A DNA stretch of 6,046 nucleotides from Mollicutes bacterium. Its GTDB lineage: Bacteria > Bacillota_I > Bacilli_A > Izemoplasmatales > Izemoplasmataceae. Positions 5,994 to 6,046 of the stretch are shown here, piece by piece. The stretch is taken from assembly GCA_003559585.1 (NCBI GenBank), contig PWKX01000196.1, positions 1-6,046 of the forward strand. The letters run 5' to 3'. Every line of letters starts with the position of its first letter. Positions within the stretch are counted from its first letter, which is position 1. A program made the translations under genes and the position numbers. Under the pieces are notes generated by a model. The model was not told the DNA's origin and made no database searches. It worked only from the letters and a program-made list of their open reading frames with translations.

Positions 5994-6046
5994 GCGAGTG
6001 TGGCGGAACTGGTAGACGCGCATGGTTGAGGGCCATGTGGCCATTA
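5994..6046 (+). tRNA. tRNA-Leu (anticodon GAG), 3' end outside the window
   Basis: It begins three bases after tRNA-Val with acceptor strand GCGAGTG (5994-6000), then TG and a D arm typical of leucine tRNA (GCGGAACTGGTAGACGC). The anticodon stem CATGG/CCATG (6021-6025 with 6033-6037) encloses TTGAGGG, with anticodon GAG at 6028-6030, which reads CUC and CUU. The sequence stops within the variable arm, which starts TGGCCATTA; a long class II arm is expected. The T arm and 3' acceptor strand are missing only because the window ends. Confidence 0.92.

Overview
This is a low-GC, gene-dense bacterial window in which every gene reads on the + strand. TGA serves as a stop in four overlapping junctions while tryptophan is encoded by TGG, so the standard code (table 11) applies, not the Mycoplasma/Spiroplasma code. 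Shine-Dalgarno sites are strong (GAGGAGG type), promoters match the SigA consensus, and the complete tRNA gene encodes its CCA end. Together these suggest a Bacillota or Acholeplasma/Izemoplasma-like relative. The lineage is inferred from style only, and no marker gene here fixes it.

Positions 1-4764 hold the 3' part of one tightly coupled operon for an Mrp-type (multisubunit) Na+/H+ antiporter. Six reading frames follow each other with ATGA or similar overlaps: the last 15 codons of an upstream gene (probably the MbhD/DUF4040-like piece of MrpA), a 99-aa MbhE/MrpA C-terminal-like subunit, MrpB, MrpC, MrpD, and a second, larger 717-aa MrpD/HyfB-family antiporter subunit. This matches the membrane module of Mbh-type complexes (mrpE-F-G-mbhD-mbhE-mrpB-mrpC-mrpD) rather than the Bacillus mrpABCDEFG order, in which MrpA is one large protein. 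No hydrogenase or other redox subunits follow. The operon ends in a strong intrinsic terminator at 4771-4814, so the complex is probably a stand-alone secondary antiporter in which the 717-aa protein takes the place of the MrpA antiporter domain.

Positions 4794-5851 hold a second small unit. A SigA-like promoter whose -35 box lies inside the descending arm of the Mrp terminator appears to drive a Nudix hydrolase gene and, 18 bases further on, a four-helix membrane protein of unknown function with a basic cytoplasmic-looking tail. No clear terminator follows it.

Positions 5870-6046 begin a tRNA gene cluster. A near-consensus extended -10 promoter precedes tRNA-Val(GAC), and three bases later comes tRNA-Leu(GAG), which the window edge cuts in its variable arm. 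The cluster probably continues.

I see no mobile element, CRISPR array or recognisable novel defence or biosynthetic system. The points of most interest are the split-MrpA architecture with its enlarged second antiporter subunit, the terminator/promoter overlap, and a perfect 24-bp palindrome inside mrpD.
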